Assembly: GCA_963921195.1 (NCBI GenBank)
Contig: OY992536.1
Coordinates: 104,744,778 to 104,808,777, forward strand
Origin: Pegoplata infirma
Lineage: Eukaryota > Arthropoda > Insecta > Diptera > Anthomyiidae
DNA: 64,000 nucleotides
Direction of reading: 5' to 3'
This document shows positions 33,301 to 44,300 of the stretch, piece by piece (within the stretch, counting starts at the first letter, position 1; each line of letters starts with the position of its first letter). A program made the translations under genes and the position numbers. The notes under the pieces were generated by a model, which worked only from the letters and a program-made list of their open reading frames with translations, did no database searches and had not been told where the DNA came from.

Positions 33301-35512
33301 AGGGTATCAATACATTCGACAAAGTCGAATTTTACTTTTTTATTTGTTTTTTTTTTTATATTTCGGGCCGAAAAATTAAATACTTTAAAATTTAAAAGCA
33401 TTTTCTATATGCTGGACTAACTTTCTGTCTTAGACGTGCTCAAGTAAAATTTGGTGCAGAAAATATTTGTAAAACATTTTAACCCTCTAACTGCCTTTTT
33501 ATAGACTTTTTTGTATTTCTTTTAGAAAAGGACAAAAATTACCCTTTAAAATGGGACCTAGAGGGTTAATTTGGTCAAAGAAAAGAATCATCATAAAATT
33601 TTATAAAACTTATCAAAACATCATTTTTAGCTCAAAAGCATATTTGCACTGTTTTTTGTCAATATTTTTAAACACTGCTTTGGTAAAAAAAAATAACAAA
33701 CATTGATTATTTCTACTTGACCCTTTTTAAGCACTTTGCGCACGTCGCACAAATTTTGAATATTTGACAACCCCTAGTGAAATTTTATGAGGAAAATATT
33801 TGTAGAACATTTTAACCCTCTAAATGGACGTTTTATTAGACTTCTGTGTTTAGGTTTTGAAAAAGGACTAAAATGACCCCTTAAGATAACAGTTAGAGGG
33901 TTAAACTGTTCTAAGAAAAGAACCGCCATAAAATTTCACTGCAGACATCAAATCATATTTTGAAGCTCTGATGTGTTCTTATTATAGATTTTTGACGTTT
34001 TCCAAACGCCTTTGAAAAAAATATAAAAACTTCAGTGGGCTATAAAAAAGAAATCCGAACTGACTTTGCAAAACCCTTTGGTGATTTTGTCCACTTGATG
34101 GTCTACTTTCATATGGCGTTGAAGGCATTGAGGCTCAATGCTATGACCCAAAATTTGTTGCACAGTGCAATTTTTCAGAAAAAAAAAAATTTTTCCAAGT
34201 TTTTTTTTTTTAAGTTGTGAAAAATAAAAAAATAAACAAAATTTATTTTTATTTTTTGGAAAAACACTTTGAAAATTTTTCAGAGATAGAAAATAAAATT
34301 AACTACTTTAAATAACTGTTACTACATCACAGTACTTTTTTGTTACACTCAGTAGTTAGTTATTTTCTTGTAGTTAAAAGTTATTTTTGCATGAAAAATA
34401 TCAAACAACTATTTCTGTTAGTTATTTTAAGTATTTTTTTTGAATAACTAACAAAAAAGTACTGTAATATAGTAACAGTTATTTAAAGTAGTTAATTTTA
34501 TTTTTTTTATTTCTGAAAAAATTTTAAAGTTTTTTCCAAAAAATAAATTTTCGTTTTTTTTTATTTTTCACGACTTTTTTTTAAAAAAACTTGGAAAAAA
34601 TTTGGCTTAAATTTTTTTTCTGAAAAATTTTTTGAAAAAAAAAAATTATATATTGTTTATTTTATTTTTACTACATATTAGTTGTTTTTACTACAAATGT
34701 TAGTAATTTTTACTAAATAAGTCAGTTGTTTTTTGTCAGTTAAAATAACTAACATTGTTAGTTGATTTAACTGAAAAAGTAGTTGACCCCAAAACAACTT
34801 ACAAAGTAGTTATTTTAACTGAAATTTTTAGTTGATTTTACTAACATAATTTTTTGAGTGTATAAGAAAAAGGTCTAAATCTGAGACTTTTTCTTTACGA
34901 CAAATGTCTCGAAACCTGAGACCATATATGTAGGAAAATGTGTTTGAGAACTTCTCCTATAAAAAAATTCTCAGATTTAGACTTTTTTATACGCAAAATG
35001 TGTTAGAATCAGAAATTGTATTCGAAAAGTTTAAATTTACTTTGAAAACCAAATTAAAAAAATATTTTTTGTTTTAAAAAGCGTTTATGCTCTTAAAAAC
35101 ACATATATAAATGAGAAAAAATTAACATACTTTTTTTGTACTTTAGGGGCCCCCGTGAGGTCGGGCCCCCTAAAATGTAACACTCTCAATTTTTCGAATG
35201 TAACACTCTCACTTGTTTTTTCTAATTCTGATAAGAAAAGTTCTCTAAGAATTTTTTTTACAACCTGTTCATTTTCTTGCTCTCCTTTCTCTTCCTTCAT
35301 TTTTTTTCCCCCTTTCATTTCCTTTTAAAATCGTTTTGGTGGAAATATATCCCAATATACCCCTGGATTTCACTTATACTAATTACATTATTTGTATTCT
35401 CTATTTATTTTTTCTAGCTGGAGATAAAAATGCTTGTGTACGAACATATGCCATTGCCAAGTGCTTGACTTTAAGATCACTCGTGGATGCTCGAAATAAG
35501 CCACCAAGCTAA
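30368..35512 (+). CDS. Odorant-binding protein (PBP/GOBP family), four exons
   Basis: Small secreted carrier of hydrophobic ligands (odorants or pheromones) in sensory lymph or other fluids. Exons by splice signals and phase: 30368-30626 (donor ATGA|GTAATT), 30695-30756, 30819-30945 (GGAG|GTGAGT) and 35418-35512 (stop TAA at 35510). The product is about 180 residues. It starts with a signal peptide (MYRKYLKLLLFPLIFLKTC) and has an unusually long, Ser/Thr/Asn-rich stretch before the first cysteine. The six conserved cysteines fall at 78, 108, 112, 145, 156 and 165, giving C-x29-C-x3-C-x32-C-x10-C-x8-C. The x3 and x8 spacings are diagnostic of classic OBPs. The x32 spacing is somewhat short. 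Intron 3 is 4.5 kb and almost entirely transposon (31058-31644, 31656-34860). The orthologue is not assigned. Confidence 0.88.
31058..31644. mobile_element. Foldback MITE, CAAGGAAGG family, copy 2
   Basis: Inverted ends CAAGGAAGGTCTTTT and TTTTTTG, with TAA duplications at 31055-31057 and 31645-31647. Compared with copy 1 (560-1124) the core is in the opposite orientation ('aaaagggttgccaccttatg' here). Confidence 0.8.
31881..34167. mobile_element. 2.3-kb foldback V, CACTGTGCAACA ends
   Basis: Ends CACTGTGCAACA / TGTTGCACAGTG, with CAA duplications at 31878-31880 and 34168-34170. The arms 31881-32700 and 33350-34167 pair closely, for example 'ccatatgaaagtagaccatc' and 'gatggtctactttcatatgg'. 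The innermost 32700-33350 is another foldback made of the 'accctccaca' repeat, around a 250-bp unpaired centre (32910-33160). CACTG ends with a 3-bp duplication parallel G1. Confidence 0.85.
32700..33350. repeat. Centre of foldback V: inverted pair of 'accctccaca' repeats
   Basis: 'aacaagtaaaaaagttaaattcg' to 'tgataccctccaca' (32712-32761) is mirrored by 'tgtggagggtatcaatacattcg' (33297-33319). Homologous to the left end of the repeat at 15245. The unpaired loop includes 'gtggtgatcacgacc'-type sequence shared with 15690. Confidence 0.65.
34861..35417. other. Rest of OBP intron 3 with a G/C hairpin
   Basis: AT-rich, except 'aggggcccccgtgaggtcgg' to 'gccccctaaa' (35143-35176). That is a short G/C-only stem flanked by TTTAGGGG/CCCCTAAAA and followed by 'gtaacactctc' twice. 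It ends at the TTTTTTCTAG acceptor. Confidence 0.5.
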
Positions 35513-35861
35513 ATATATTTTAAATGATTGCATTCATAATTTTAAAAACAAAAAAATCTTGGAATAAGCCATGCTGGTTTTTAAAATGACAGAATCTCAA
35601 AAACAAGAAGTTTATAAACTAAATAAACTAAGTAATATTTTTAATAAAATATGGTAGAAAGAAAAACATTGTTTCTTAAATTTTACGAAAAATGTTAATA
35701 CATTTTCTTAAAAGATTTATTGAAATTGTTTTTAAAGTCGCAGTGCTTTCGGTTAGAAAATATGATAAATAAATGTATGTATTAAACTATTAAAAATAAT
35801 TATTACTGTAAAATCAAATCATTGACTATCAAAATAAAATCATTAAAAAAATTCCAGCATT
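35513..35861. other. Convergent intergenic spacer, OBP and DTW gene
   Basis: About 350 bp of AT-rich 3' flanks. AATAAA-like words occur near 35643 (+) and TTTATT-type complements near 35715 and 35767. No repeat is recognised. Confidence 0.45.
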
Positions 35862-36808
35862 TCAAGATTCTTGCATCTGACAATCAGCACTATTTCGTAG
35901 AGAATCCCTATGATCATCATTGACTTCTGCCCTGCAAATATTACTATAATTAAGTAAACGATTTAAACGTTTACCAATTTGTTTAGGATATTGATTATTT
36001 CTAATTCTAAATTCCTTTGACTGATGTTCCACGGCTCCATTATCTAACTGATATTTACACAAGGTATGCAAAGGACGCACTAATAGTTGCCTTAATTCAG
36101 GACGTCCTTCTAAAACTGTTAAAGATTGGGCCGCTGTTTCTAGGGTACTCAAACAACCCTCAGTAGGTTGAGTGCGTATAATATAATCACTTGTGCCAAC
36201 TGCGATAAGTTTAACCTGACGCATATGGTGTAAAATTGGACTACTGGCATAGATTGCCTTAGCTTGTGGCCATGTACCATCTATAAGAATTAAAGTAAAT
36301 GGTCCCGATGCTCCTTCATTGGCTAGAGATTGTTCTTTTATTGTTTCTAAAGGCACTGATTCTGTACTGGGATAAAGCAACAAGGCATTGGATGATTTTA
36401 GTATGGGTTCCAGTTCTTCTTGATTTTTAGGTGTTGGAAATTTTTTCCCCTTATAAACTACACATTTGCCCGCTTTCAAACCCAATTGTAACATTAATGC
36501 CGTACGTAGGGAGCGTTTTTCTTCTGCAGGATGTTGTAAGATGACAATGGAACTTTCAATATCCAACGGTGGGTTGGGTAATGAACAACACCAGCATACT
36601 ATTTTGGGCCGTCTACAATAGAATGAAATTCAATTATAATTTCGTGTTTTTTCCTTGTACATCATTTTTTTTTTTCTACTTACTTGCATTGCTCACATTT
36701 GTCTCTATGTTTGGGTGGATCTGCTGTAATTCCTAATAAATCTTTCCAAGAGTCTTCTAGTTGTTCGTTATCAGCATTTGTACTTATATTTTGATTATTT
36801 GTTACCAT
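35862..36808 (-). CDS. DTW-domain tRNA aminocarboxypropyltransferase, DTWD2-like
   Basis: Probable tRNA-uridine aminocarboxypropyltransferase, which uses S-adenosylmethionine to place the acp group on uridine in the D-loop of tRNAs. Exons on the minus strand: 36808-36684 (donor TGCAA|GTAAGT) and 36612-35862 (acceptor CTATTGTAG), with a 70-bp intron. The product is about 291 residues. An N-terminal zinc-knuckle-like set CEQC (38-41) and CWCC (48-51) precedes [19 protein letters not shown]. The DTW signature appears as [15 protein letters not shown] (D153, T155, W156), and a later conserved block is [13 protein letters not shown]. The length suits DTWD2 better than DTWD1. It converges with the OBP gene and is divergent from the kinase gene. 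Confidence 0.92.
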
Positions 36809-37014
36809 TTTGTGTTTATAAAATTGTTTATTTTAGTTATATTTATGCCAACTGTTAATTATAAAACGTGCAAACAACTAAAGTTTTTTGTTAACAACAG
36901 CTGTTTTGCGAAAAGTAGGGTGTTTCAAAAATTACATGTTTAAAAAACATAAAACCGGAAGTATGACAGTTAACGGAAATGGAAACGATTTGTCCAACAT
37001 AAACGATTTCAATA

Positions 37015-37074
37015 CACGCAAAAAAAATTTTACCAAGTAGGCTTGCTCAATCTGACACAGATTTTTTTTGCGTG
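37015..37074. mobile_element. 60-bp MITE, CACGCAAAAAAAA ends, TA target
   Basis: CACGCAAAAAAAATTTTACC...GATTTTTTTTGCGTG with TA on both sides. Related left ends occur at about 46043 and 50597 ('cacgcaaaaaaaaatctgtgt'). Confidence 0.8.
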
Positions 37075-37206
37075 TAGTTGTACTGTGGTTCACACTACAC
37101 TATTGGTGCTTAAAAATATTTTAATTTGAGTCTTGGAAAATAAAAGGATTTCATTTGAGTGTCAAGGTTTTATTAAAAAAGCGTTTTAATTGGTTAATGT
37201 GTGCAC

Positions 37207-37862
37207 TAGAGAAGGGCACATGAGCAGATTAGAGCGTGATTCACGCGTGAGTGTGACTGCTTTCAATTTTACTCACGTGATTGTGAGTGAGTGTGAGTGG
37301 GGAAAAAAATTGCGTGAGTGAGTGTGCATGAGTAAGATTTTTGCGTGAGTGAAAAAAATTGTAAAATTTGGCTTAACTTGAGATTTTGTCCCGAAAAAAG
37401 CAAAAAAAAATGTAAAATTTCGCTGAACTTTAAATTTTGCTAAAAATTTTAAAAGATTTTTGAAATTTTAGTTTTTGATTATTTTTTTTTTTTTGTATAT
37501 ACACAAAAAAAATTGTGACAGTTTTTGGTTTAATTACAACCTATAAAGTGGGTTTGGATAACTTACAAAAGTTTTTGCTCTAAAAAACTTAGGTAAATTA
37601 TCCAAAACCACTTTATAGGTTGTATTATCCCCAAAACGTACACAATTTTTTTAAATTTTTTTTGTGTGTAAATAAGAGTTTCGTGAGTGTGAGTCAACGT
37701 GAGTATGAGTGAAGCCTGGTGAGTTGTATTAAATTTACTCACGTGATTGTGAGTGAGTGTGAGTAGAAAAAATATGCTCGTGAGTGAGTGTGCGTGATTC
37801 AAAAATTCCTGTCGTGAGTGTGAGTGAGTGTGAGTCAAAAATCACTCACGCGCCTATCTCTA
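37207..37862. mobile_element. 'gtgagtgtgag' hAT MITE, copy M2
   Basis: Ends TAGAGAAGGGC and the complement of GCGCCTATCTCTA (YARNG type). Octamers GTGTGCAC (37199-37206) and ATGTGCAC (37863-37870) flank it with one mismatch. Subterminal zones are dense in GTGAGTGTGAG/CTCACGTGATT. It contains a nested hairpin at 37502-37669. Confidence 0.85.
37502..37669. mobile_element. 168-bp hairpin MITE inside M2
   Basis: CACAAAAAAAATTGTG-type ends with TA on both sides. The arms 'acaacctataaagtgggttt' and 'aaaccactttataggttgta' pair. M1 lacks this insertion at the matching place. Confidence 0.75.
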
Positions 37863-38338
37863 ATGTGCACTAAACATTTAAATCGTTTTTGCCGAAATTG
37901 TTTTGAAAGAAATTTGTTTTTATTTACGTCACTAAAATATTACTTTTATAAATCTACCAAGAATTCGAATGCATTCAGTGACTATTATAATCCAAAAGTG
38001 CAAAAAACAAACCTATTGATTTCTAAACTTTTTTTCACCGGTGAACAGCTTACGGGCCTGTACCGTTAATTTCATTTGCCTCCCTATGAAACACCCTGTA
38101 ATAACATCTGTTTATCTTAAATTACCATCCACATTGCCAGCTGTTCCTTTTTAAGTAATAAATTTGGATTTCAATTTGTTGTCTATTAAATGATTTCACT
38201 TTTTTTTACAACAAAAAATAAATTATATTAAATAAAAATTAGATTGAAATTAATAGCGAAATATATTTAATAAATTATTAACATTTTAAGTTTATAAAGT
38301 CTTTAAGGAAAAGTGCATAAAGAACAGAAGATATAACC

Positions 38339-41300
38339 ATGAATAGTTTAGGATGGGCTTTGATAATGAAACGCGGATGCTTTTGCTCCAAAGAAACTTT
38401 AACAATCAGTGGGACCAAGTACACCGTAAAAGATAGACTAGCGCAGGGGTAAGTGTAATATAAAGTGGCAAAATAATCTTATCTTATCAATTTGTATAGT
38501 GAATGATGAGAGCTAGAGATTTGAATTAAGATTTATTTTAAATTTATGGTATTGATGTAATTTTGCAAATGTTCTAAAACTGTTTCTATTACTGCATTAA
38601 ATTTTCTTATATTCAGAGAACTTTTGGAAGTTTATCTTACTGGAAAATTCCAAGATTCTGGAAACTTGCTTATACATACAAATAGACAAAAAGACTTAAT
38701 TAAGTTATTTCCTCAAGAAGGAAATCCCATCCAGAGAGCAAAAAATTGTTCCCATCAAAAATTTTTGGAGTGATTCGAAAATAACTAGTTGTAGAGTACT
38801 CCAAAGCTAGCCACGTTAGATTCTCAAACTGCATCCTGAAACTAGTGATGTCACAACTGCTTCTAAAACATACTTGGGACCTGAGCATTGAAGCATTAGT
38901 TTCTTTCATGCACAATGCCAATAAAATAGCAGGCATTGCCATTGTTTTTTTATACAAAGTAAGGCTAGGTCTCAAGTATATTCTAGAAGTGATCTAAAAG
39001 TATAGTATTAATGATTCCAGTTTTTTTTTATTAGTTTGTTAACTACACCATTTCCAATTGTATTTCAGAAATTATCAATTGTATTTCTGAAATTACAATT
39101 GAAGGGCTAATTGCAAAAACCTGATAAGCAGCATTTCATTTTTTTGTGTTTTTCGCCTTCTACTGATGGTCCATTGACAGATTTTTGGCAGAAGTTTTGG
39201 TTAAACCCTTTGTACAAGTATCTTGAGTATGAAAGTTCTTTAAAAGATATATTTTTATTAGAGTCCGACTGAATATTCGGTTTCGGTCTCGGTTTCGGCC
39301 GAATAATGGGGTTTCGGCCTCTATTCGGTATTCGGCAAAATTTTGGCCGAATATTAGCCGAAACCGAAACTTTTTTGTATTTTAAAAAATATGTAAAAAA
39401 GTCGCTGAATTTTTTGATTTCGTATTTCATTACACTTATTTCAGCTCAATTGAAGAAAATGTTACAAGTTTATGCAATAAATGTATAACTGTTTCAGTTC
39501 AAATATTATTTTCTCCTAATCTACAAACGAAATATACAATTTTTTTGTAAGTTTTCTAAAAAACCTATATTTTTTTCAAAAATACAACAATTCCTATGGT
39601 TTAAAAGCATTATATGCTGTATATTTATCTTTAACAACTTTTTAATAATTTTATTCATGCCAGGCGGTAATTTTTTTTTTTAAGTCTCGGTTCGGTTTCG
39701 GCCGAATATTACTTTTTTGGCCGAATATTCGGTTTCGGTTCAGCCTGGAAAACTGGTTTCGGTCGGACTCTAATTTTTATCATTATTTTAAAAGTTTTAT
39801 AGCAAAAGCCACCATAAAATGAAATGTTGCTTATCGAGTTTTAACCTTAAGCCCTTCAATTGTATTTCAGAAGTTGTCAATAGTATTTCAGAATTTATAA
39901 ATTGCTTCTCAGAAGTTATCAACTTTATTTTATATCTAATCTTATTTATTTCAGAAATTATCAATTGTATAATACAATTTGTATTTTAGAAAATATTGTA
40001 TTTCAAAATTATCAATTGTATTTCAGAAATTATCAATTGAAGGGCTTACTGCAAGAACTTAATAAGCAACATTTTATGATGTTCCATTGACAGATTTTTG
40101 GCAGAAGTCTTGCTTTAACCCTTCGTACAAGTATATTGAGAATAAAAGTTCTGCAAAAGTTCTATTTTCTACATTATTTTAAAAGTTTTAAGGCAAAAAC
40201 CACCATAAAATGAAATGTTGCTTATCGAGTTTTTACAATAAGCCCTTCAATTGTATATCAGAAATAGTTAATTGTTTTTCAGAATTTATCAATTGTATTT
40301 CACAATTTATCAATTGTATTTCACAATTTATCAATTGTATTTCAGATTTTATCAATTGTATTTCAAAAGTTATCAATTGTTTATCAGAAATATTCAATTG
40401 TATTTCAGTATTAAGCAATTGCATTTCAGAATGTATAAATTGTATTTCAGATATTATCAATTGTATTTCAGTAATTATCAATTGTATTTCAGAATTTATC
40501 AATTGTATTTCACAATTTATCAATGGTATTTATGAAGCTATCAATTGTATTTTAGAATTTTTAATTTTTTTCCGAAGGAAGGTTAGTTTTTAAAATACAA
40601 TTGATAAATTCGGAAATACAATTGATAATTTCTGAAATGCAATTGATAATTTCTGAAATACAATTGATATTTTCTGAAATACAAATTAAAAATGTCTAAT
40701 ATACAATTGATAATTTCTGAAATATCAATTGATAATATCTGAAATACAATTAATAATTTTTAAAATACAATTGATAAATTCTGAAATACAATTGATACAT
40801 TGAAGTCACCTTTAATGGGAAATTTGCAGAAATAAAATTGGTTCACGCTTAATACTGCCGACACAAATCGATCTTGGCTCGTAAAACACGACCGCCAAAT
40901 ACCCGAAAGCCCTCCTAGTAGTAGTTTTTAATTAAACAGTTTTAAAAGTTATTAAGACCCTATTGAGCCGTTTACATAGATTGCACTTGAACAAATAACA
41001 CTTTTACCAATTGAAATTCATTCAGATTTTAGGGTAATTGCTTATTAAAATATATCAGACTCTAAGGCCGCTGTTCGAAAAAAAGTAATTCACATAAAAA
41101 ATGTGAAAATGAAAATTTCCGAATTTTTTTGGTGTTATAGATTTTACATCCGAATTTTTTTCTCGTTTTGTTTCACATAAATAAAATTTGGTCAAAGTAA
41201 AATGAATGCATTTTTTTCCTTATAATTAACTTTTAACGAAAACGTGATCAACAAAACTCTAAACTTGATTTCATGTGATTCGGAAATTTTCATGTGAATT

Positions 41301-44300
41301 GAAAAGTTGTAAAAGACAGAACAGAGGTCTAAGTTATTTTGATTATAGAAAAACTTTTTTACCAAATTCCTATAAAATGTCCAATTGACAAATTAGGAAT
41401 CTAGTTCGAACGTTTTTCTTCTAAGATTTTTCTGATTGAATGCCAAAAAAAAATATCTCCATTATTTCATTTATATTCTTTACAGTGGCTTCAGTTTAAT
41501 TGACCTTGCAGAAAATAGCATCACACGGAAAATGTATGCTGTAAAACGAATAACTTGTCACAGTATAGATGATCAAAATATAGCATTACGAGAAATTGAA
41601 AACTGCCGTCGTATTGATTCCGAAAATGTCATCAAGGTAATCGACTTTGAGCTAAAGGGCTCAGCAGATATTGTGATAAATACAACGAGTACCCTATATA
41701 TAGTTTTACCCTATTATAAACATGGCTCCTTGGCAGATCACTTACAAATGCGTGCTAAAAAACATGATTTTATGCCTGAAGCACAGATAATGCAAATATT
41801 TTTGGGTGTTTGTGAAGGTATAAGAGCAATTCATGAAGCGAAGCCGGTACCATTGGCTCATAGAGATTTGAAAACGGCCAATATATGTTTGTCCGATTCA
41901 TTTGAGCCCATCATTGTCGATTTGGGTTCTATGACCGAGGCTCGTCTTCAGATATGTGGTCAATCGGAGGCTCAGCGGTTGCAAGATGAAGCCGAAGAAC
42001 GTAGTTCAATTGTTTATAGAGCACCAGAATTGTTTTCAGTAAAATCTTATTGTACAATTGATGAAAGAACTGATATATGGGTGAGTATTGAAATATTAAT
42101 AGAAGTTAATTGAGATTGGCGTTTTTTTTATTTTTTTACTGTTGATTTAATTTACAGAGTTTGGGCTGTGTTTTGTATGCCATGTGCTTTTTTCATAGTC
42201 CATTTGATCCAATTTATGAGAAAGGTGATAGTGTGGCGTTAGCTGTTCTAAGTGGCAATATAAAAATACCAGAAAGTTCTATATATTCAGAGGTAAGAAT
42301 ATGATAACTTTATTTTATTTATATAAATATATACTCACTTTGTCATTCCGTCTGTAACGAATTGAAATATCGGTCGGGGACCCCATAAATTATTGATTCA
42401 TGATAGATTCTAAGGCCATCTATGAATGTCCGTCCGTTTGGCCGTCTATAGATGCAGTCCAAAATAAAAGAGCTACCATCCTATAGTGTGGCACGCATAT
42501 GGTCCTAGGCACGTTAAGTTCGTAAATGGGCAAAATCGGACCAGGGGAAAAAAGTCCTACTTGAAGAACTAAACAAATTTTTTAAATTTTTTTTTTGCAC
42601 TTGTGTTAATTAAAGGAAATATATTCAAGTTCAAAGAAACTCAGGGGATTAGAAAATATGTTTTTTTTTCAGCCCGTCCCCTTTGTGAGCATGGATAAAA
42701 AATTATTTAAATAGTGATGAAATTACATTTCTTTAGTGCAAAAAGCAGAATGAAATGAATTTGTGAACATTTACCTAAAGGCAAGAAATCCCCCAGCTCC
42801 CCCTACCCCAAACTACCCTGCCATTTTTTACATATTTGAGGTTATTAGAAATTTTGCACAGCCGAATTTAACACTCTAATGCTGTCTAAAATAAAAGAGC
42901 TAGGCTACTGATGGTTAATTTAATAAATGGGTAAACTCAGACTAGCAAGGGAAATATCTCAACCATTATGAACCGATTTGCCCGAAACTTAAAATATATA
43001 TAAATGAGACGATTTTGGGGTGTCTCGGCTTATCGGCCATATCGGGGATTTAGGGGTTCAAAAATGGCGAAAAAATCGTTTTTTGGATTTTTCGCCATTT
43101 GTTTCTAAGAAACTGATCTTTCCATATGAGAAGAAAGGTTTTTTAATGCCTATCCAAGGCATAACCATGTAAAAATTCGGCTTCGTTAAATATTTTTTTT
43201 TTTTCATATAAATGTGTAAATTTTGGGGGTTATTTATGTGAAGACATACACCTACGACACCCATATGCATACGAAATAATCTTAATTAAATTTAAGTCGA
43301 CACGTATATTTGCTTTAGACGATATTCCTGTTAGTTCGGGAGTTATCAAAATTTTCCCGAAGGTGCACGTTGTTTCATAAGGGGACAACGAAATTTCTAA
43401 ACACTGATATGGCCAATAAGACGAGACACCCCAACCTTAAAATCGTCTCATTTATATATATTTTAAGTTTCAGGCAAATTGGTTCATAAGGGTTAAGATA
43501 CTTCCCTTGTAGGTGGAAAATGTTTCATTTGAAAACTAAAGCAACCTCTAAAAAACGCAATTTTCTTGTTATACCCTCCAACCACGGTATGGGGGTATAC
43601 TCACTTTGTCATTCCGTTTGTAACGCATCGAAATATCGGTCGGGGACCCCATAAAGTCCTAGGCTGGTTAAGTTCGTAAATAGAAAATCAGACCAGGGGG
43701 AAAAAGTTCCCCCTTGAGGAACTAAACCAACCTCTGAAAAACACGATTTTTTTACGTGCTTTTTTATATTTTTGTTAAACAAATGAAACAAATTTATGCA
43801 AGAAGAAGTTCAGAGTACTGCACTAGGACCGGAGGGACTAATTAGATTTGTTTTTTACCCGCCCCCCCCCCCCTTTTTAGGGTGTGGATATACAAAATAG
43901 TTTAAATAATGATGAAATTGTATTACTTTAGTGCAAAAAGCATAACAAATAAATTAGTAAACATTTTTCGAGAGGGGAAGGCGTCCCCCACTGATTCGGC
44001 ACAGCCGAATTTAACACTCTTACTTGTTTTTTTTTACTTTTGCTCAATAACAAATTTAACATTTTTTTGTCAGAAAAAGTCAAAAGTGCTGCAATTGGTC
44101 CTAGGGGACTAGAAAATGTTTTTATTTTCGGCCCTCCCCTTTTGTGGGCATGGATATTACATTTAAGTTAAATAATGATAAAATACTATAAAATGAAAAA
44201 CTCACAAAATTTATTGCGAAGGTTTCCCCCAACGTCTACTGCCGACTCTTCCCCCTAAAACGCCCGTTAATTTTTTTTTTTTTGCATTTTAGATGGTAAA

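Larger units (their letters stand above)
31656..34860. mobile_element. Foldback element F in OBP intron 3, TA target
   Basis: Ends CACTCAAAAAATTATGTTAG and the complement ACATAATTTTTTGAGTG, with TA at 31654-31655 and 34861-34862. The outer arms belong to the 'gtagtt' MITE family of 26986-27534. The middle is the foldback V (31881-34167). A duplicated 'gtagtt' segment follows it (34225-34860), with a second copy beginning near 34345. Confidence 0.8.
36917..38097. mobile_element. Element U between the divergent DTW and kinase genes
   Basis: The ends AGGGTGTTTCA and TGAAACACCCT are inverted. 'acagttaacgg' and 'ccgttaat' extend the pairing loosely. It begins about 110 bp upstream of the DTW gene start codon and carries two insertions (37015-37074 and 37207-37862). 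The end motif recurs at about 45908 beside the G-patch gene ('acagggtgttttaaaaatta'). Confidence 0.55.
39045..40805. repeat. Minisatellite ATCAATTGTATTTCAGAA in both orientations, with two MITE insertions
   Basis: A unit of about 21 bp of the form ATCAATTGTATTTCAGAATTT repeats forward at 39045-39101, 39857-40039 and 40248-40570. It reads inverted (TTTCTGAAATACAATTGATAA) at 40590-40803, so the array folds on itself. K2 (39102-39856) and K3 (40040-40247) are inserted at CAATTG sites, leaving CAATTG on both sides. Because the unit is 21 bp, long open frames with repeats such as FINCISQ run through it and are artefacts. Confidence 0.85.

Noticed and set aside
40246..40560. CRISPR-like array
   Set aside because: Units are contiguous without spacers, and the genome is eukaryotic.
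40210..40593. Long open frames rich in FINCIS / YQLYF repeats on both strands
   Set aside because: The 21-bp minisatellite unit is a multiple of three, so all frames stay open. They are artefacts of the repeat.
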